Assembly (NCBI RefSeq): GCF_000230975.2
Contig: NC_021172.1
Location: forward strand, 3,410,001-3,474,000
DNA from: Hyphomicrobium denitrificans 1NES1
GTDB taxonomy: Bacteria > Pseudomonadota > Alphaproteobacteria > Rhizobiales > Hyphomicrobiaceae
Reading direction: 5' to 3'
Length of the DNA stretch: 64,000 nt
This document shows positions 9,688-19,254 of the stretch, piece by piece (positions within the stretch are counted from its first letter, which is position 1; each line of letters starts with the position of its first letter). The notes beneath the pieces are model-generated. The model worked only from the letters and a program-made list of their open reading frames with translations, did not search any database and had not been told where the DNA came from. The translations under genes were made by a program, and so were the position numbers.

Positions 9688-10731
9688 TTAGCGGCGAGGA
9701 GACGCGGCAAGCTGGGTGGCAGCCATCGAGGCGAGGGCCAGGAGCAGGCGCTCGGCGTAAAGGTCTTCAAGCCGATTTGACAGGCGGGCAGATTTGGCCG
9801 TTTCCGCAATGCGCCGTAGGGCCTGGTCGAGCTGCGGTCTAGGCCAGTTACGGATCTGGCGAGCGAAGGCGTCCCGCTGTTTGAAGAAGATCGGCGGCCG
9901 CATGGCCTTCAAGGCGTCGTCGAGGCGTTGGCCGGAGTCGACGTCACTGCGCACTTTGTGGAGTTTCAAGAAGTAGCGCTGCGTCACGAGAATGATGGTC
10001 TGCGCGCTTTCGCCCGATGCGAGCGCGCGGCCGAAGTCGGTCATGGCGGTTGCGGTCCGTCCTTCGGCGGCGGCTTCCGCGATGCGTTCGAGCGCAAGAT
10101 CGGAGGCGTCGCCCACGACGTTCTCGACGTCCTGCAGCGTAATCACCGAGCCTCCCAGGCTGTGGAGCGCCAGCTTTTCGATCTCCGCTCGCGACAGTGC
10201 TCTGTCGGCGCCGAGGCGGGATTGCAGCAAGGTTCTCGCATCGCCTTCGATCGAGAGGGAGAACGACGACAGAACGTCTGAAATCAGACTGTCGATGTCG
10301 GCGGCGCTGTCGGGATAGCAGGCGACGGCAAAGCAGTTTTCGGTTTTCTCGAACAGCCCGCGCAGCGCATCGTCCGGCTTGAGGTTACCGGCTTCGACGA
10401 CAAGCAGGCCTTCGAGCGGGGCGCCGAGAAGGGGTTTCAGGAGCTGTGCCGAGATGCGCCGCCCGGCAGCGGCGCGAACGATGCGGCGGGAGGAGAACAT
10501 CGGCCGCATTTGCAATTCGGTTTCAAGGCGGCCCGGATCTTCGTCGAGTTCCGCATCATCGAGCCTGAGAATCTCCCCGGGAGGATTTTCGCGTTCGGCG
10601 AGGGCGCGTGCCAAGGTTGCCGAGCGCTCGCCGACAAGTCCCGGGTCGGAGCCGAAGAACAGTGCGGCCGCCAAACGCGGCGGCGGCGATTTCATGAAGG
10701 AATCGGCCAGATGAGCCTTGATGGCGACCAT
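9688..10731 (-). CDS. holA: DNA polymerase III subunit delta
   Basis: A 347-residue clamp-loader subunit that opens the beta clamp. It starts MVAIKAHLADSF, a common HolA start in alphaproteobacteria, and shows FFGSDPGLVGERS near residue 24, then AARTIV-type and DAELDEDPGRLETEL segments. A further ATG lies five codons upstream at 10746; 10731 is preferred because the family similarity starts there. It follows lptE by 42 bases, and the order leuS-lptE-holA is conserved in this group and is surely an operon. Confidence 0.93.
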   Translation of the reverse strand: MVAIKAHLADSFMKSPPPRLAAALFFGSDPGLVGERSATLARALAERENPPGEILRLDDAELDEDPGRLETELQMRPMFSSRRIVRAAAGRRISAQLLKPLLGAPLEGLLVVEAGNLKPDDALRGLFEKTENCFAVACYPDSAADIDSLISDVLSSFSLSIEGDARTLLQSRLGADRALSRAEIEKLALHSLGGSVITLQDVENVVGDASDLALERIAEAAAEGRTATAMTDFGRALASGESAQTIILVTQRYFLKLHKVRSDVDSGQRLDDALKAMRPPIFFKQRDAFARQIRNWPRPQLDQALRRIAETAKSARLSNRLEDLYAERLLLALASMAATQLAASPRR

Positions 10732-10773
10732 GCGTGATGCTCGCAAATAAACAGCGCTAGCCGCGGTTCGCTA

Positions 10774-11349
10774 TCAGGCGGTGGTCGAGAGGATTGCGAG
10801 AAGGCGCGTGCGAAGCTCCTCGCCGACCGATTCTGCGGCTCGATTTTCCGCATTCTGGCGCGCTTCGACGTTTGCGAAGATCGACGTCACGCGGTCGAAC
10901 GAGGCGCGCCCGTAGCTCTTGCCGGAGGCGACAACCGACTTATCGCTCAATCGGATCAGATTATACGATGCTTCGATGCTGTAAATCTGGCCGCCGGCGT
11001 TGCCGTTGACCATGACCAGGGTAGAGATCACGGATTCGCGGATCGCGATGTCCATCCGGTATTGCGGCGTCGCGGGTTTGCCGCCGCCGGTCGTCTGGAA
11101 AATGAGCTCGTTGCGAATTCTTTGGCCGACCCGGCCCGGTATCGGGGCGACGTCGACTGTTGCGAGTTTTTCCTGGGTCGCGGCGCCGCCGAGAGCAGCC
11201 GAACCATAGAGCGGACGGAAGCCCGTGCTGCCGTCGCCGCAGCCGCCAAGGATGCAGAGTACAGCAACGCCGAACGTCGACATGAGTCCGCGCCGGTAAT
11301 GGAACCGGCGTTCGCCCACTCGCCCCCTCATCCCGTCAGCCAACGACAT
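10774..11349 (-). CDS. lptE: LPS assembly lipoprotein LptE
   Basis: A 191-residue protein with an N-terminal hydrophobic stretch ending CILGGC, so Cys37 is the likely lipidated residue after signal peptidase II cleavage. The mature part starts with the typical GFRPLYG motif, and the rest shows the alternating pattern of LptE. LptE plugs the LptD barrel and helps put lipopolysaccharide in the outer leaflet. The ATG at 11349 overlaps the last codons of leuS by 14 bases, which points to coupled translation. The later ATG codons at 11331 and 11283 are in frame and possible, but the first would shorten the signal sequence and the second would remove most of it. Confidence 0.9.
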   Translation of the reverse strand: MSLADGMRGRVGERRFHYRRGLMSTFGVAVLCILGGCGDGSTGFRPLYGSAALGGAATQEKLATVDVAPIPGRVGQRIRNELIFQTTGGGKPATPQYRMDIAIRESVISTLVMVNGNAGGQIYSIEASYNLIRLSDKSVVASGKSYGRASFDRVTSIFANVEARQNAENRAAESVGEELRTRLLAILSTTA

Positions 11350-13960
11350 TCACGATCCTTTGCGGGACAACGATGACTTTTTTCGGGGCGCGCCCGTCAA
11401 GTGCGCGGACCACCGAACCAAGCTTCAACGCCGCCGCTTCCACCTCCTCGGATTTCGCAGTGCGCGAAACCACGAGCTCGTCCCGTCGCTTACCGTTCAC
11501 CTGTACGGCAATGGTCACTTGATCGTCAACGAGTAGGTCCGGTTCCACGGCCGGCCACGGTTCGTTCGCAAGAAACGTGTTGTAACCGAGCCGCGCCCAG
11601 CATTCCTCCGCCAGATGCGGCATCATAGGGCCGATCATTGTCACAAGAAGGGCACCGGCCTCGTGGGCGGCCCAGGCGAGCCCCGGCTCGTTTTTCGTTA
11701 GGACGGTTTGGAGAACATTCGAGAATTCATGAATGTTGGCGACCGCAACGTTGAATCGCAGGGCTTCGATGGCCTTGCCGACGTGGTCGAGGGCCCGATG
11801 CGCGGCCTTGCGCAGCTCCAGCGCGTCTGGCCCAAAGGTGTCCGGCCTTTTGCCGGGCTTCTCAGGGTAGGCTTCGATAATTTCATCGATCAAACGCCAG
11901 ACACGCTGGATAAAGCGACCGGCGCCCGCGACGCCTGCTTCGGTCCAAATCACGTCGCGTTCCGGAGGGCTGTCCGACAACATGAACCAGCGCGCGCAGT
12001 CGGCGCCATAGTGGGCGATGATGTCGTCAGGATCGACGAGGTTCTTTTTCGACTTCGACATCTTTTCGATGGCGCCGATGGCCGCAAGGCGCCCGGTCGC
12101 AATCTCGATGGCTTGTCGGCTGGCGCCCTCGCCTTCGAGGCGAACGTCGTTCGGCAAAAGCCAAAAACCATCCTGAGACTTATACGTTTCGTGAGTCACC
12201 ATGCCTTGTGTGAACAGCGCCGCGAACGGCTCACGGGTGTTCGTCGCGAACGTCAAATGGCCGGTGTCGCACATGGCACGCGCGAAAAAGCGCGAATAGA
12301 GCAGGTGCAGAATCGCGTGCTCGATGCCGCCGATGTATTGGTCGACCGGCAGCCAGTAGTGCGCCGCATCCATGTCGACCGGTGCTTTGGCTTCAGGCTC
12401 CGTAAAGCGTACGAAATACCAGGACGAATCGACGAAGGTGTCCATCGTGTCGGTTTCACGCGTCGCGGCGCCGCCGCACGTCGGACATTTGACATGCTTC
12501 CACGTCGGATGGCGTTCGAGCGGATTGCCTGGCTTATCGAACGTTGCATCCTCCGGAAGAGTCACCGGAAGATCCTTTTCCGGAACGGATACGACACCGC
12601 ATTTTTCGCAATGGACGACCGGGATGGGACAGCCCCAGTAGCGCTGGCGTGAGATGCCCCAGTCGCGCAGGCGGAAATTGACTTTGCGGGCCCCCTGCGG
12701 GCGGTTCGCAAGCTTCTGTTGCTCGAGGAGATCCGCGACTTTCTCGAAGGCGGCTTTCGTCGTCAACCCATCGAGAAAGCGCGAATTGATCATCGTGCCG
12801 TCTTCGACATAGGCTTGGCCCTTGAGGTTGAACGTCTCTTTGGTTTCGCCCGGCGGAAGGATGACAGGCACCACGGGAAGATCGTAGCGGCGCGCGAAAT
12901 CCATGTCGCGTTGATCGCCGGACGGGCAGCCGAAGATGGCGCCAGTGCCGTAGTCCATCAGGATGAAGTTTGCGACGTAGACCGGGAGCTGCCAGGATTT
13001 GTCGAGAGGATGGACAGCGCGAATGCCGGTATCGAAGCCGCGCTTTTCGGCAGCCTCGATTTCGGCGACGGACGTTCCCAAGCGCCGGCACTCGTCGCAG
13101 AAAGCAGCGAGATCCGGGTTCTTTTCGGCAGCCGCCCTTGCGAGCGGATGATCGGCGGCGACAGCCAGGAAGGATGCGCCGAAAAGCGTGTCGGGCCGTG
13201 TCGTATAGACTTCAAGCTCGGAGAAGCCTTTCGGCGCCGTTTGCTTGTCGAGCGCCCAGCGGATCAGCATGCCCTCGGAGCGACCGATCCAGTTCGCCTG
13301 CATCAGGCGCACCTTCTCGGGCCAGTTGGTGAGCGTGCCGAGGTCGCTCAGCAATTCCTCGGCATAGTCGGTGATTTTGAAGAACCACTGTGTCAGCTCG
13401 CGCTGTTCGACGAGGGCACCGGAGCGCCAGCCACGTCCATCGATCACCTGCTCGTTAGCGAGCACCGTCTGGTCGACAGGGTCCCAGTTGACTTTTGAGG
13501 ACTTGCGATAGGCGAGGCCCTTTTTGAGCAGATCCAGAAACAGTTTCTGCTGCTGGCGATAGTAGTTCGGCGAGCAGGTCGCGATTTCGCGCGACCAGTC
13601 GAGCGACAAGCCCATAGATTTCAACTGGCCGCGCATCGTATCGATATTGGCGTAGGTCCACTTGCCGGGGTGGACCTTGCGCTCCATCGCGGCGTTCTCG
13701 GCAGGCATGCCGAACGCATCCCATCCCATCGGATGGAGGACGTTGAATCCTTTGGCGCGCTTGTAGCGGGCGAAGACGTCGCCCATCGCATAGTTGCGGA
13801 CATGCCCCATGTGGATGCGCCCAGAAGGGTACGGGAACATCTCCAGCACGTAGCATTTGGGCTGTTTGTGGTCTTCGGAGGCGCGGAAAATCTGGTTTTT
13901 TTCCCAGACATGCTGCCAGTAGCGTTCACGATCGGGTGCGTTGTAGCGTTCGGTGGCCAT
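11336..13960 (-). CDS. leuS: Leucyl-tRNA synthetase
   Basis: An 874-residue class I aminoacyl-tRNA synthetase charging tRNA-Leu. It carries the HIGH-type motif as [14 protein letters not shown] near residue 42 and the KMSKS motif as [10 protein letters not shown] zinc-type knuckle pair (CEKCG and CPTCG) lies between them, and the large CP1 editing domain is intact ([12 protein letters not shown]). The start MATERYN at 13960 fits the family; MGPM at 13969 is three codons earlier. The frame stays open far upstream to 14338, but that stretch is the intergenic region shared with fic and is not family sequence. The lptE start overlaps its stop. Confidence 0.97.
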   Translation of the reverse strand: MATERYNAPDRERYWQHVWEKNQIFRASEDHKQPKCYVLEMFPYPSGRIHMGHVRNYAMGDVFARYKRAKGFNVLHPMGWDAFGMPAENAAMERKVHPGKWTYANIDTMRGQLKSMGLSLDWSREIATCSPNYYRQQQKLFLDLLKKGLAYRKSSKVNWDPVDQTVLANEQVIDGRGWRSGALVEQRELTQWFFKITDYAEELLSDLGTLTNWPEKVRLMQANWIGRSEGMLIRWALDKQTAPKGFSELEVYTTRPDTLFGASFLAVAADHPLARAAAEKNPDLAAFCDECRRLGTSVAEIEAAEKRGFDTGIRAVHPLDKSWQLPVYVANFILMDYGTGAIFGCPSGDQRDMDFARRYDLPVVPVILPPGETKETFNLKGQAYVEDGTMINSRFLDGLTTKAAFEKVADLLEQQKLANRPQGARKVNFRLRDWGISRQRYWGCPIPVVHCEKCGVVSVPEKDLPVTLPEDATFDKPGNPLERHPTWKHVKCPTCGGAATRETDTMDTFVDSSWYFVRFTEPEAKAPVDMDAAHYWLPVDQYIGGIEHAILHLLYSRFFARAMCDTGHLTFATNTREPFAALFTQGMVTHETYKSQDGFWLLPNDVRLEGEGASRQAIEIATGRLAAIGAIEKMSKSKKNLVDPDDIIAHYGADCARWFMLSDSPPERDVIWTEAGVAGAGRFIQRVWRLIDEIIEAYPEKPGKRPDTFGPDALELRKAAHRALDHVGKAIEALRFNVAVANIHEFSNVLQTVLTKNEPGLAWAAHEAGALLVTMIGPMMPHLAEECWARLGYNTFLANEPWPAVEPDLLVDDQVTIAVQVNGKRRDELVVSRTAKSEEVEAAALKLGSVVRALDGRAPKKVIVVPQRIVNVVG

Positions 13961-14135
13961 GGGGCCCATTCTTTCCGGGATTTTGAATTGGTTAGCGCCG
14001 TAAAGAGCCTGAAAGGTAAAGAGGGTCAAGGGCTGCTGCGGAGGTGACCGATAGTCCGTGTGCCGGTCGCACCTCAAAAACGTCCGGGGATCGTATTGTC
14101 TCCAATATGTGCACCGCGTGGACACCGTGGGCCGT

Positions 14136-14261
14136 ATATGTTCACGTTTCACGTTTTTGTGGACATATAAGTTGACGTCCCCGGCATATATGTGCAAGAA
14201 ATAGAAAATCTTGAACATATAGGCGTTGAAACGTTCATGACGTGAACATTGGTGGTCCTGT
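14136..14261. promoter_or_regulatory. leuS-fic intergenic region with scattered GAACAT/ATGTTC elements
   Basis: The 329 bases between the leuS start (13960) and the fic ATG (14290) hold no gene. Several related elements occur on both strands: ATATGTTCACG (14136-14146), CTTGAACATATA (14210-14221), and the palindrome GTTCATGACGTGAAC (14233-14247). All share the GAACAT or GTTCA core of the inverted repeat that directly precedes fic. They read as repeated operator half-sites for one regulator. I see no convincing -35/-10 pair. Confidence 0.55.
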
Positions 14262-14289
14262 ATGTTCAAAATTCTGGATTTTTGAACAT
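14262..14289. promoter_or_regulatory. Perfect inverted repeat abutting the fic start codon
   Basis: ATGTTCAAAA (14262-14271) and TTTTGAACAT (14280-14289) are perfect 10-base arms around an 8-base spacer. The repeat ends at the base before the ATG of fic. No ribosome-binding site fits between it and the ATG, so the repeat may cover the start of transcription or translation. The layout fits an autoregulatory operator; the bound protein is unknown. Confidence 0.65.
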
Positions 14290-15426
14290 ATGGCCCCGAA
14301 CACAAAGCGCCCCTACAACGCCCTTCCCAAGCTGCCACCGCCGCTGGATTTGGAGACGAAGGCGGTGCTCAAATGCTGCATCGCTGCGCGTACTGCGGTT
14401 GCCGAGCTACGCAGGGCGGGGGAACTCATTCCCGATCAATCCGTCCTCATCAACACGATTCCCTTACTCGAAGCGAAGGACAGTTCGGAAATCGAAAATA
14501 TCGTCACGACCAACGATGCATTGTTTCGCGAAGCCAGCCAGTCCGAAGACGGCGGCGATCCTGCTGCGAAAGAAGCCGTGCGATACAGAGCGGCACTCTT
14601 CGCCGGCTATGAATCACTGAAAAGCCGGCCACTGACAGTCCGTACAGCGATTGATGTCTGCAGCCGCATCAAAGGCGTGGATATGGATCTCAGAAAAACG
14701 CCCGGAACAGACCTCAAGAATACCTTTACCGGCGAAATCATATACACACCGCCCGAAGGTGAGCAGGTCTTGAGGGATCTGCTCACCAACTGGGAAAGCT
14801 TTGCGAATTCTGATGATGACCTCGATCCGCTCATCCGAATGGCGGTGCTTCATTATCAATTCGAAGCCATCCATCCTTTTCCCGACGGTAACGGGCGGAC
14901 GGGGCGCATTCTGAATATCCTGGTGCTCATTCAGGCCGGATTGCTTGACATTCCGACGCTTTATCTCAGCCGCCATATCGTTCGTACGAAGGGCGATTAT
15001 TACCGGTTGCTCCAGGGGGTGACGGCGAGGGGTGAGTGGGAACCGTGGCTCATTTATATGCTGAGCGCGGTCGAAGCGACCGCGAGGTGGACGAACGCCA
15101 AGATACGTGCCGTGCGCGACTTGATGAAGAACACCTCCGACTATGCGAAGATCGGGGCACCGGCAGCCTACTCCCGCGAACTGATCGAAGTCATTTTTGC
15201 GCAACCTTACACGCGCATCGCTCATGTCATCGAAAGAGACATCGCGCAGCGCGTCTCAGCCTCCCGCTATTTAAAGCAACTTGTCGATATCGGGATTCTC
15301 GCTGAAGAAAAGCACGGGGTCCAGAAGCTGTTCATCAACCGAAAGTACATGCAGCTCCTGAGCAGCGACGATCACGCGTTCGAGCCATATCCACTCGAAA
15401 AGCTGGACAAAAAAAGGCGGAGCTAG
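14290..15426 (+). CDS. Fic family AMP-transferase with C-terminal winged-helix-like region
   Basis: A 378-residue Fic protein. The N-terminal Fic/DOC-associated domain carries an inhibitory-helix motif S-xxx-E-N at residues 65-70 (in KDSSEIENI), which marks a class II Fic that is autoinhibited. The catalytic motif [12 protein letters not shown] is intact at residues 195-206, so it should transfer AMP from ATP to hydroxyl groups of target proteins. Residues from about 315 on resemble a winged helix ([17 protein letters not shown]), suggesting DNA binding. Another in-frame start, GTG at 14242, would place the inverted repeat in the coding frame; the ATG at 14290 is preferred. The last codons overlap a minus-strand terminator. 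The target is unknown. Confidence 0.88.
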   Translation: MAPNTKRPYNALPKLPPPLDLETKAVLKCCIAARTAVAELRRAGELIPDQSVLINTIPLLEAKDSSEIENIVTTNDALFREASQSEDGGDPAAKEAVRYRAALFAGYESLKSRPLTVRTAIDVCSRIKGVDMDLRKTPGTDLKNTFTGEIIYTPPEGEQVLRDLLTNWESFANSDDDLDPLIRMAVLHYQFEAIHPFPDGNGRTGRILNILVLIQAGLLDIPTLYLSRHIVRTKGDYYRLLQGVTARGEWEPWLIYMLSAVEATARWTNAKIRAVRDLMKNTSDYAKIGAPAAYSRELIEVIFAQPYTRIAHVIERDIAQRVSASRYLKQLVDIGILAEEKHGVQKLFINRKYMQLLSSDDHAFEPYPLEKLDKKRRS

Positions 15427-15437
15427 CGCGCCCCGCC
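15409..15437 (-). terminator. Terminator of the GlcG/HbpS-like gene, inside the fic 3' end
   Basis: On the minus strand a GGCGG/CCGCC stem (arms 15433-15437 and 15416-15420) is followed by seven U residues (15415 down to 15409). It overlaps the last fic codons, so the convergent genes share this stretch. Confidence 0.65.
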
Positions 15438-15464
15438 CCGTGTTCGATGCGCTGGTGAGCGGCG

Positions 15465-15869
15465 TCAGCAGGTGTGCGCCGAGGCGCCGGCTTCGGCGAC
15501 CGTCTGATCCTGAATACCGCTGCCGCCCGAGACGCCGATGGCGCCGATCACCACGCCGTTCTGATCCTTGAGTGGAATGCCGCCTGCAAAGATCATGACG
15601 CGATCGTGGTTGGAGACGTGGATGCCGTAAAACTGGTCACCCGGCTGGCTGTTCTCTGCGAGCTCTTTCGTCGAGATGTTGAAAGCACGAGCGGTGAAGG
15701 CTTTGTTGATCGCAATGTTGATCGAGCCGATCCAGGCTTTATCCATGCGGATGTGGGAAATGAGGTTAGCACCTTCGTCAACCACCGCGATATTCATGGG
15801 CTGGCCGATCTCGATCGCTTTCTTTTCGGCGGCGTCAATGATGCGGCGGGCGTCGGCGAGTTTCAGCAT
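15465..15869 (-). CDS. GlcG/HbpS family heme-binding-like protein
   Basis: A 134-residue protein of the GlcG/HbpS (DUF336) family. Typical segments are MNIAVVDEGANLISHIRMD near residue 26, FAGGIPLKDQNGVVIGAIGVSG near residue 92, and a C-terminal AEAGASA. Members occur as heme-binding or stress-related proteins, and in glycolate operons; the role here is unknown. The frame is open upstream to 16019, but the ATG at 15869 has an AGGAG site six bases before it and fits family length. No signal peptide is visible. It converges on fic and diverges from the YggS-type gene. Confidence 0.85.
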   Translation of the reverse strand: MLKLADARRIIDAAEKKAIEIGQPMNIAVVDEGANLISHIRMDKAWIGSINIAINKAFTARAFNISTKELAENSQPGDQFYGIHVSNHDRVMIFAGGIPLKDQNGVVIGAIGVSGGSGIQDQTVAEAGASAHTC

Positions 15870-15998
15870 GGCGACTCCTGTTTGTCGGTCGATAAATGAC
15901 AGTGCCCATATATGTCTCGCCCGCCGGCACAACATTGCGACACTTGTTCTCGAAGCGGCGGCAGCGTTATGGAGGGGCGAGCAAACCAGGGACTGAGC

Positions 15999-16679
15999 GT
16001 GAAAGACGACGGCTACCACAAAACCGCGCCCGAGAGGTTAAAACGCGTAAGGGATGAGATCGTTACCGCGGCGGAGGCGGCGAAGCGCTCTCCAGCGGAT
16101 GTCGAGCTGATTGCGGTTTCAAAGACTTTCGATATTGACGCAGTGCGCCCCGTACTCGCAGCCGGTCAGCGGGTATTCGGCGAAAACCGCGTGCAGGAAG
16201 CCGAGCGCAAGTGGCCGGTTTTGAAGAGCGGGTTTGCGGATATCGAATTGCATCTGATTGGCCCCCTGCAATCGAACAAGGCCAAGGATGCGGTCGCGCT
16301 GTTCGACGTTCTTCATACGATTGATCGAGAAAAGATTGCGCGTGCGATTGCGAATGAAATTTCGCGGCAACAGCGCGCGCTCAGACTTTTCGTGCAGGTG
16401 AATACCGGCGAAGAACCTCAGAAGGCCGGCGTCATGCCGCGCGAGGCGAAAGCCTTCGTCGAGTTCTGCCAAGGAGAATTGAAGCTTCCAATCGTCGGGC
16501 TGATGTGCATCCCACCGGTGGATGAAGAACCGGCAGTGCATTTTGCATTTCTTGCGAAGCTTGCGAAAGAAGCGGGCCTTCAGGGTCTCAGCATGGGCAT
16601 GAGCAGTGATTTCGAAACGGCAATTGCGTTCGGGGCAACGCATGTCCGAGTTGGGAGCGCGATTTTCGGGGAAAGGTAG
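15999..16679 (+). CDS. YggS/PROSC family pyridoxal phosphate homeostasis protein
   Basis: A 226-residue single-domain alanine racemase-fold protein that binds PLP and helps keep vitamin B6 and amino acid pools in balance. VELIAVSKTFDIDAV holds the PLP lysine near residue 40; GENRVQEAERKW, LHLIGPLQSNKAKDA and LSMGMSSDFETAI follow as in YggS, and GSAIFGER ends the protein. The GTG at 15999 has an AGGGA sequence upstream and gives the usual length. An in-frame ATG at 15969 without a clear ribosome-binding site would add ten residues. Confidence 0.92.
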   Translation: MKDDGYHKTAPERLKRVRDEIVTAAEAAKRSPADVELIAVSKTFDIDAVRPVLAAGQRVFGENRVQEAERKWPVLKSGFADIELHLIGPLQSNKAKDAVALFDVLHTIDREKIARAIANEISRQQRALRLFVQVNTGEEPQKAGVMPREAKAFVEFCQGELKLPIVGLMCIPPVDEEPAVHFAFLAKLAKEAGLQGLSMGMSSDFETAIAFGATHVRVGSAIFGER

Positions 16680-16817
16680 CCCTTCCCTCCCCGAGACAGG
16701 CGTGCTTCTGTTTCCCACTGCATTTTTTGGGGCTGCCGCATCGATCCTGAAACGTGATGCTAGGCTCCCTCGCTGATTCGGCTGCGTATATGGGCCGGCA
16801 CGCGATAGGGGCTCCAC

Positions 16818-17741
16818 ATGACCGCGTCTGCTCAGAAGAAAGATCCGATCGAAGCTGAGGCCAACGCGTCCGCAGCGGAGGCTGCTCGCGATACGCGGGC
16901 GGAAATTCTGGAGCAGAGCAAAGACGCGAAAGCGGCCGTCTCCAAACTTGCGAAAGCGGAAAAAAGCGCAGTCAATGATGCCCGCAAGACGTGGCATGAC
17001 TTCGAGGTTCACGTTTGGATCACGAACTTTAACGCGATTGAGTTCGGTCCCTGGAAGCGCGAGCGTAATCGCGGCAAGTCGCGCCAATTCACGACGGATA
17101 TGGATATCTTTGCCGAGGTCGTCGAGAACGGCGTGCGTACCGGCGTCCTCGGGTATCGCAAGGAACTCTGGAAGGACACATCCGGCATGGACAAACGGCT
17201 TGTTTTCAAGCTGTTCTCGGAAACTCTGAACTGGAAGGCGAGCATGGACATGATGCTCGGCCGTTCGATTCAACAAACGCTCGCCGCCCACGGCCTTCCG
17301 GTGACGACGTATTCGATCAATACGAGCGAAGATGATTATCTCGTCTATCTCGAACGTTCGGCGCATAAGTGGCCACTGTTACCTGAGAACTTCTCGTTCT
17401 TTCTGATGGAGGGCGGTGAGCCGAAATTCTATCGGTTCCGCCGGGATTTCATCAATCTTGGCGGCGACTACACACTCATCGACCAGCATGGCGATCATGT
17501 CGGCCACATCGACGGTGCGGTTCTGACGATCGGCGGCAAATGGCGCTGCAAGGTGCGTGGCGATCACGCCGATCCGCGTCTCATTCAAGTGATGAAGCTG
17601 TTCACAGGCTTGATCGTTTTCAATCGCCAGGCCCGGCGCCATGTGAAAGCTCTTGCTCGAGACATCCACGACGGGCGTATAAAACCCGACATTCAGCGTC
17701 AGGAAGCGGACCTCTATATGAATCCGCGGCGCATTCGCTGA
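16818..17741 (+). CDS. Conserved protein of unknown function, possible LURP-one/Tubby-like fold
   Basis: A 307-residue protein I do not place with certainty. Residues 1-55 are Ala/Lys/Glu-rich and likely helical. The body is beta-rich with many aromatic residues, and the segment YTLIDQHGDHVGHIDGAV near residue 217 followed by a charged C-terminal helix resembles LURP-one/Tubby-like proteins; that is only a resemblance. No signal peptide or transmembrane segment is apparent. It stands alone between the YggS-type gene and an ammonium transporter gene, with 138 and 255 bases on either side. Confidence 0.75.
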   Translation: MTASAQKKDPIEAEANASAAEAARDTRAEILEQSKDAKAAVSKLAKAEKSAVNDARKTWHDFEVHVWITNFNAIEFGPWKRERNRGKSRQFTTDMDIFAEVVENGVRTGVLGYRKELWKDTSGMDKRLVFKLFSETLNWKASMDMMLGRSIQQTLAAHGLPVTTYSINTSEDDYLVYLERSAHKWPLLPENFSFFLMEGGEPKFYRFRRDFINLGGDYTLIDQHGDHVGHIDGAVLTIGGKWRCKVRGDHADPRLIQVMKLFTGLIVFNRQARRHVKALARDIHDGRIKPDIQRQEADLYMNPRRIR

Positions 17742-17895
17742 GAGCTGTTTTCCGCACAACCTTCACCGCCGTGCCTGCGAGTTAGGCAAGAATAAGCGCG
17801 TTTTGCCGATTTTGTGGGCGCGACGCTTGGCGATTGCGACGTCGTATTTCGCGCAAGTTTTTGATCTCGCGGACATATCTTACGAATTTGTTGCT

Positions 17896-17910
17896 TGGCA
17901 TAATTCTTGA
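17896..17910 (+). promoter_or_regulatory. Candidate sigma-54 promoter of the ammonium transporter gene
   Basis: TGGCAT-AATTC-TTGA fits the -24/-12 spacing of RpoN promoters (TGGCAC-N5-TTGC), with a TTGA -12 box rather than TTGC. It lies about 87 bases before the GTG start at 17997, so transcription would begin near 17922. The glnK promoter candidate elsewhere in this window has the same TTGA form. Confidence 0.6.
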
Positions 17911-17996
17911 TCACCCTGCCTGCGGCTTCGGCCGACAGCCTCGTATTCGGACTGTTGCTTCAGAGCCGAGCATAAAAAACAGGCAGGGGGCTTGGG

Positions 17997-19205
17997 GTGG
18001 AACAGCAGCAAGGTGCTGACGTCTTTTTCCTTTTGGTGGGTGCGATCCTCGTGTTCGCGATGCACGGAGGGTTCGCGTTTCTCGAAGTCGGAACGGTCCG
18101 GCATAAAAATCAGGTCAATGCACTTGTAAAAATTCTCGTCGACTTCGCGATCTCGACGACGGTCTACTTCGCAATCGGATACACGCTGTCTTACGGCATC
18201 ACTTTTTTTGCTGCGGCTCAGACGATCAGTGCCGGGCAAGGATACGAGCTCGTCAAATTCTTCTTCCTTGCGACGTTCGCGGCGGCGGTCCCGGCGATCA
18301 TTTCCGGCGGTATCGCCGAGCGGGCACGGTTTCTGCCGCAATGCGCCGCGACGGCTCTGATGGTCGGTCTCGCGTATCCGCTGATCGAAGGTACGGTGTG
18401 GAATAGGAACTTCGGACTTCAGGATCATCTCTTCGCATCAATCCTCGGAGCGCCGTTCAAGGACTTCGCGGGTTCGATCGTCGTGCATGCCTTCGGCGGA
18501 TGGGCAGCGTTTGCAGCGATCCGCCAACTCGGGCCTCGTATCGGGCGATACGATCGTTCGCGGCCCATGAGCCCGCCACCGTCTTCGATTCCGTGGCTTG
18601 CGATGGGCTCGTGGTTGCTGTGCATCGGCTGGTTCGGCTTTAACGTCATGAGCGCGCAAAATCTCAGAGCCGAATCGGGATTGGTCGCTATCAATTCGCT
18701 GATGGCGATGTGCGGAGGCATCCTTGCGGCGCTGCTCGCGGGCCGAAACGATCCGGGTTTTGTACATAACGGCGCCTTGGCCGGGTTGGTCGCAATATGT
18801 GCCGGTTCTGATGTCATGCACCCGATCGGTGCTTTCCTTACTGGCGCAATCGCCGGCGGCTTGTTCGTCACGATGTTTCAGGTCTCGACCAATAAGTGGC
18901 GGATTGATGATGTTCTCGGCGTCTGGGCGCTGCACGGATTGTGCGGTCTATGGGGCGGCATCGCGTGCGGCATCTTCGGTCTGGCGGCGCTGGGGGGCAT
19001 GGGCGGCGTTACGTTCCAATCACAATTGGTTGGATCGGTTCTCGGGGCCGCGTTTGGGTTTGTCGCCGGAACGATCGTCTACTGGGTCGTCCATTCAGCG
19101 TTCGGGTTGCGCTTGTCGCCGGATGAGGAACGACGCGGCGCCGATATTTCGATTCACAAGATCAGTGCCAATCCGGAAGACGACGTCCGTCTAGGACGTC
19201 TTTAG
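17997..19205 (+). CDS. Ammonium transporter (Amt family), second copy
   Basis: A 402-residue integral membrane protein with about 11 hydrophobic segments and no cleaved signal peptide. The pore histidines are visible as SIVVHAFGGWAAF and ALHGLCGLWGGIACG (the equivalents of His168 and His318 in E. coli AmtB), and the family motif FAFLEVGTVRHKN lies near residue 26. It conducts ammonia/ammonium into the cell. The GTG start has a CAGGGGG tract upstream. It has no PII gene beside it, unlike the amtB at 28697-30181, and its C-terminal tail is different, so regulation by PII is uncertain. The sequence differs widely from that copy. Confidence 0.9.
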   Translation: MEQQQGADVFFLLVGAILVFAMHGGFAFLEVGTVRHKNQVNALVKILVDFAISTTVYFAIGYTLSYGITFFAAAQTISAGQGYELVKFFFLATFAAAVPAIISGGIAERARFLPQCAATALMVGLAYPLIEGTVWNRNFGLQDHLFASILGAPFKDFAGSIVVHAFGGWAAFAAIRQLGPRIGRYDRSRPMSPPPSSIPWLAMGSWLLCIGWFGFNVMSAQNLRAESGLVAINSLMAMCGGILAALLAGRNDPGFVHNGALAGLVAICAGSDVMHPIGAFLTGAIAGGLFVTMFQVSTNKWRIDDVLGVWALHGLCGLWGGIACGIFGLAALGGMGGVTFQSQLVGSVLGAAFGFVAGTIVYWVVHSAFGLRLSPDEERRGADISIHKISANPEDDVRLGRL

Positions 19206-19254
19206 GCACGCGATGTTCGGCGGGCGATGTGCAGCCCGCCGGATTCAGTATGGC

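Noticed and set aside
11708..12652. Long plus-strand open frame of 314 codons
   Set aside because: It is antisense to leuS, whose motifs are complete; the frame is a codon-bias shadow with no family sequence.
14136..14160. parS-like TTTCACG repeats near the fic promoter
   Set aside because: Only half-sites (TTCACGTTTCACG) without a palindrome; they do not meet the parS pattern and are far from parAB.
13970..14338. Long N-terminal extension of leuS
   Set aside because: Family similarity begins at 13960 and the extension covers the shared fic promoter region.
16119..17366. Minus-strand open frame of 415 codons
   Set aside because: It runs across the YggS-type gene and the unknown gene in the opposite sense; no domain seen and the plus genes fit better.
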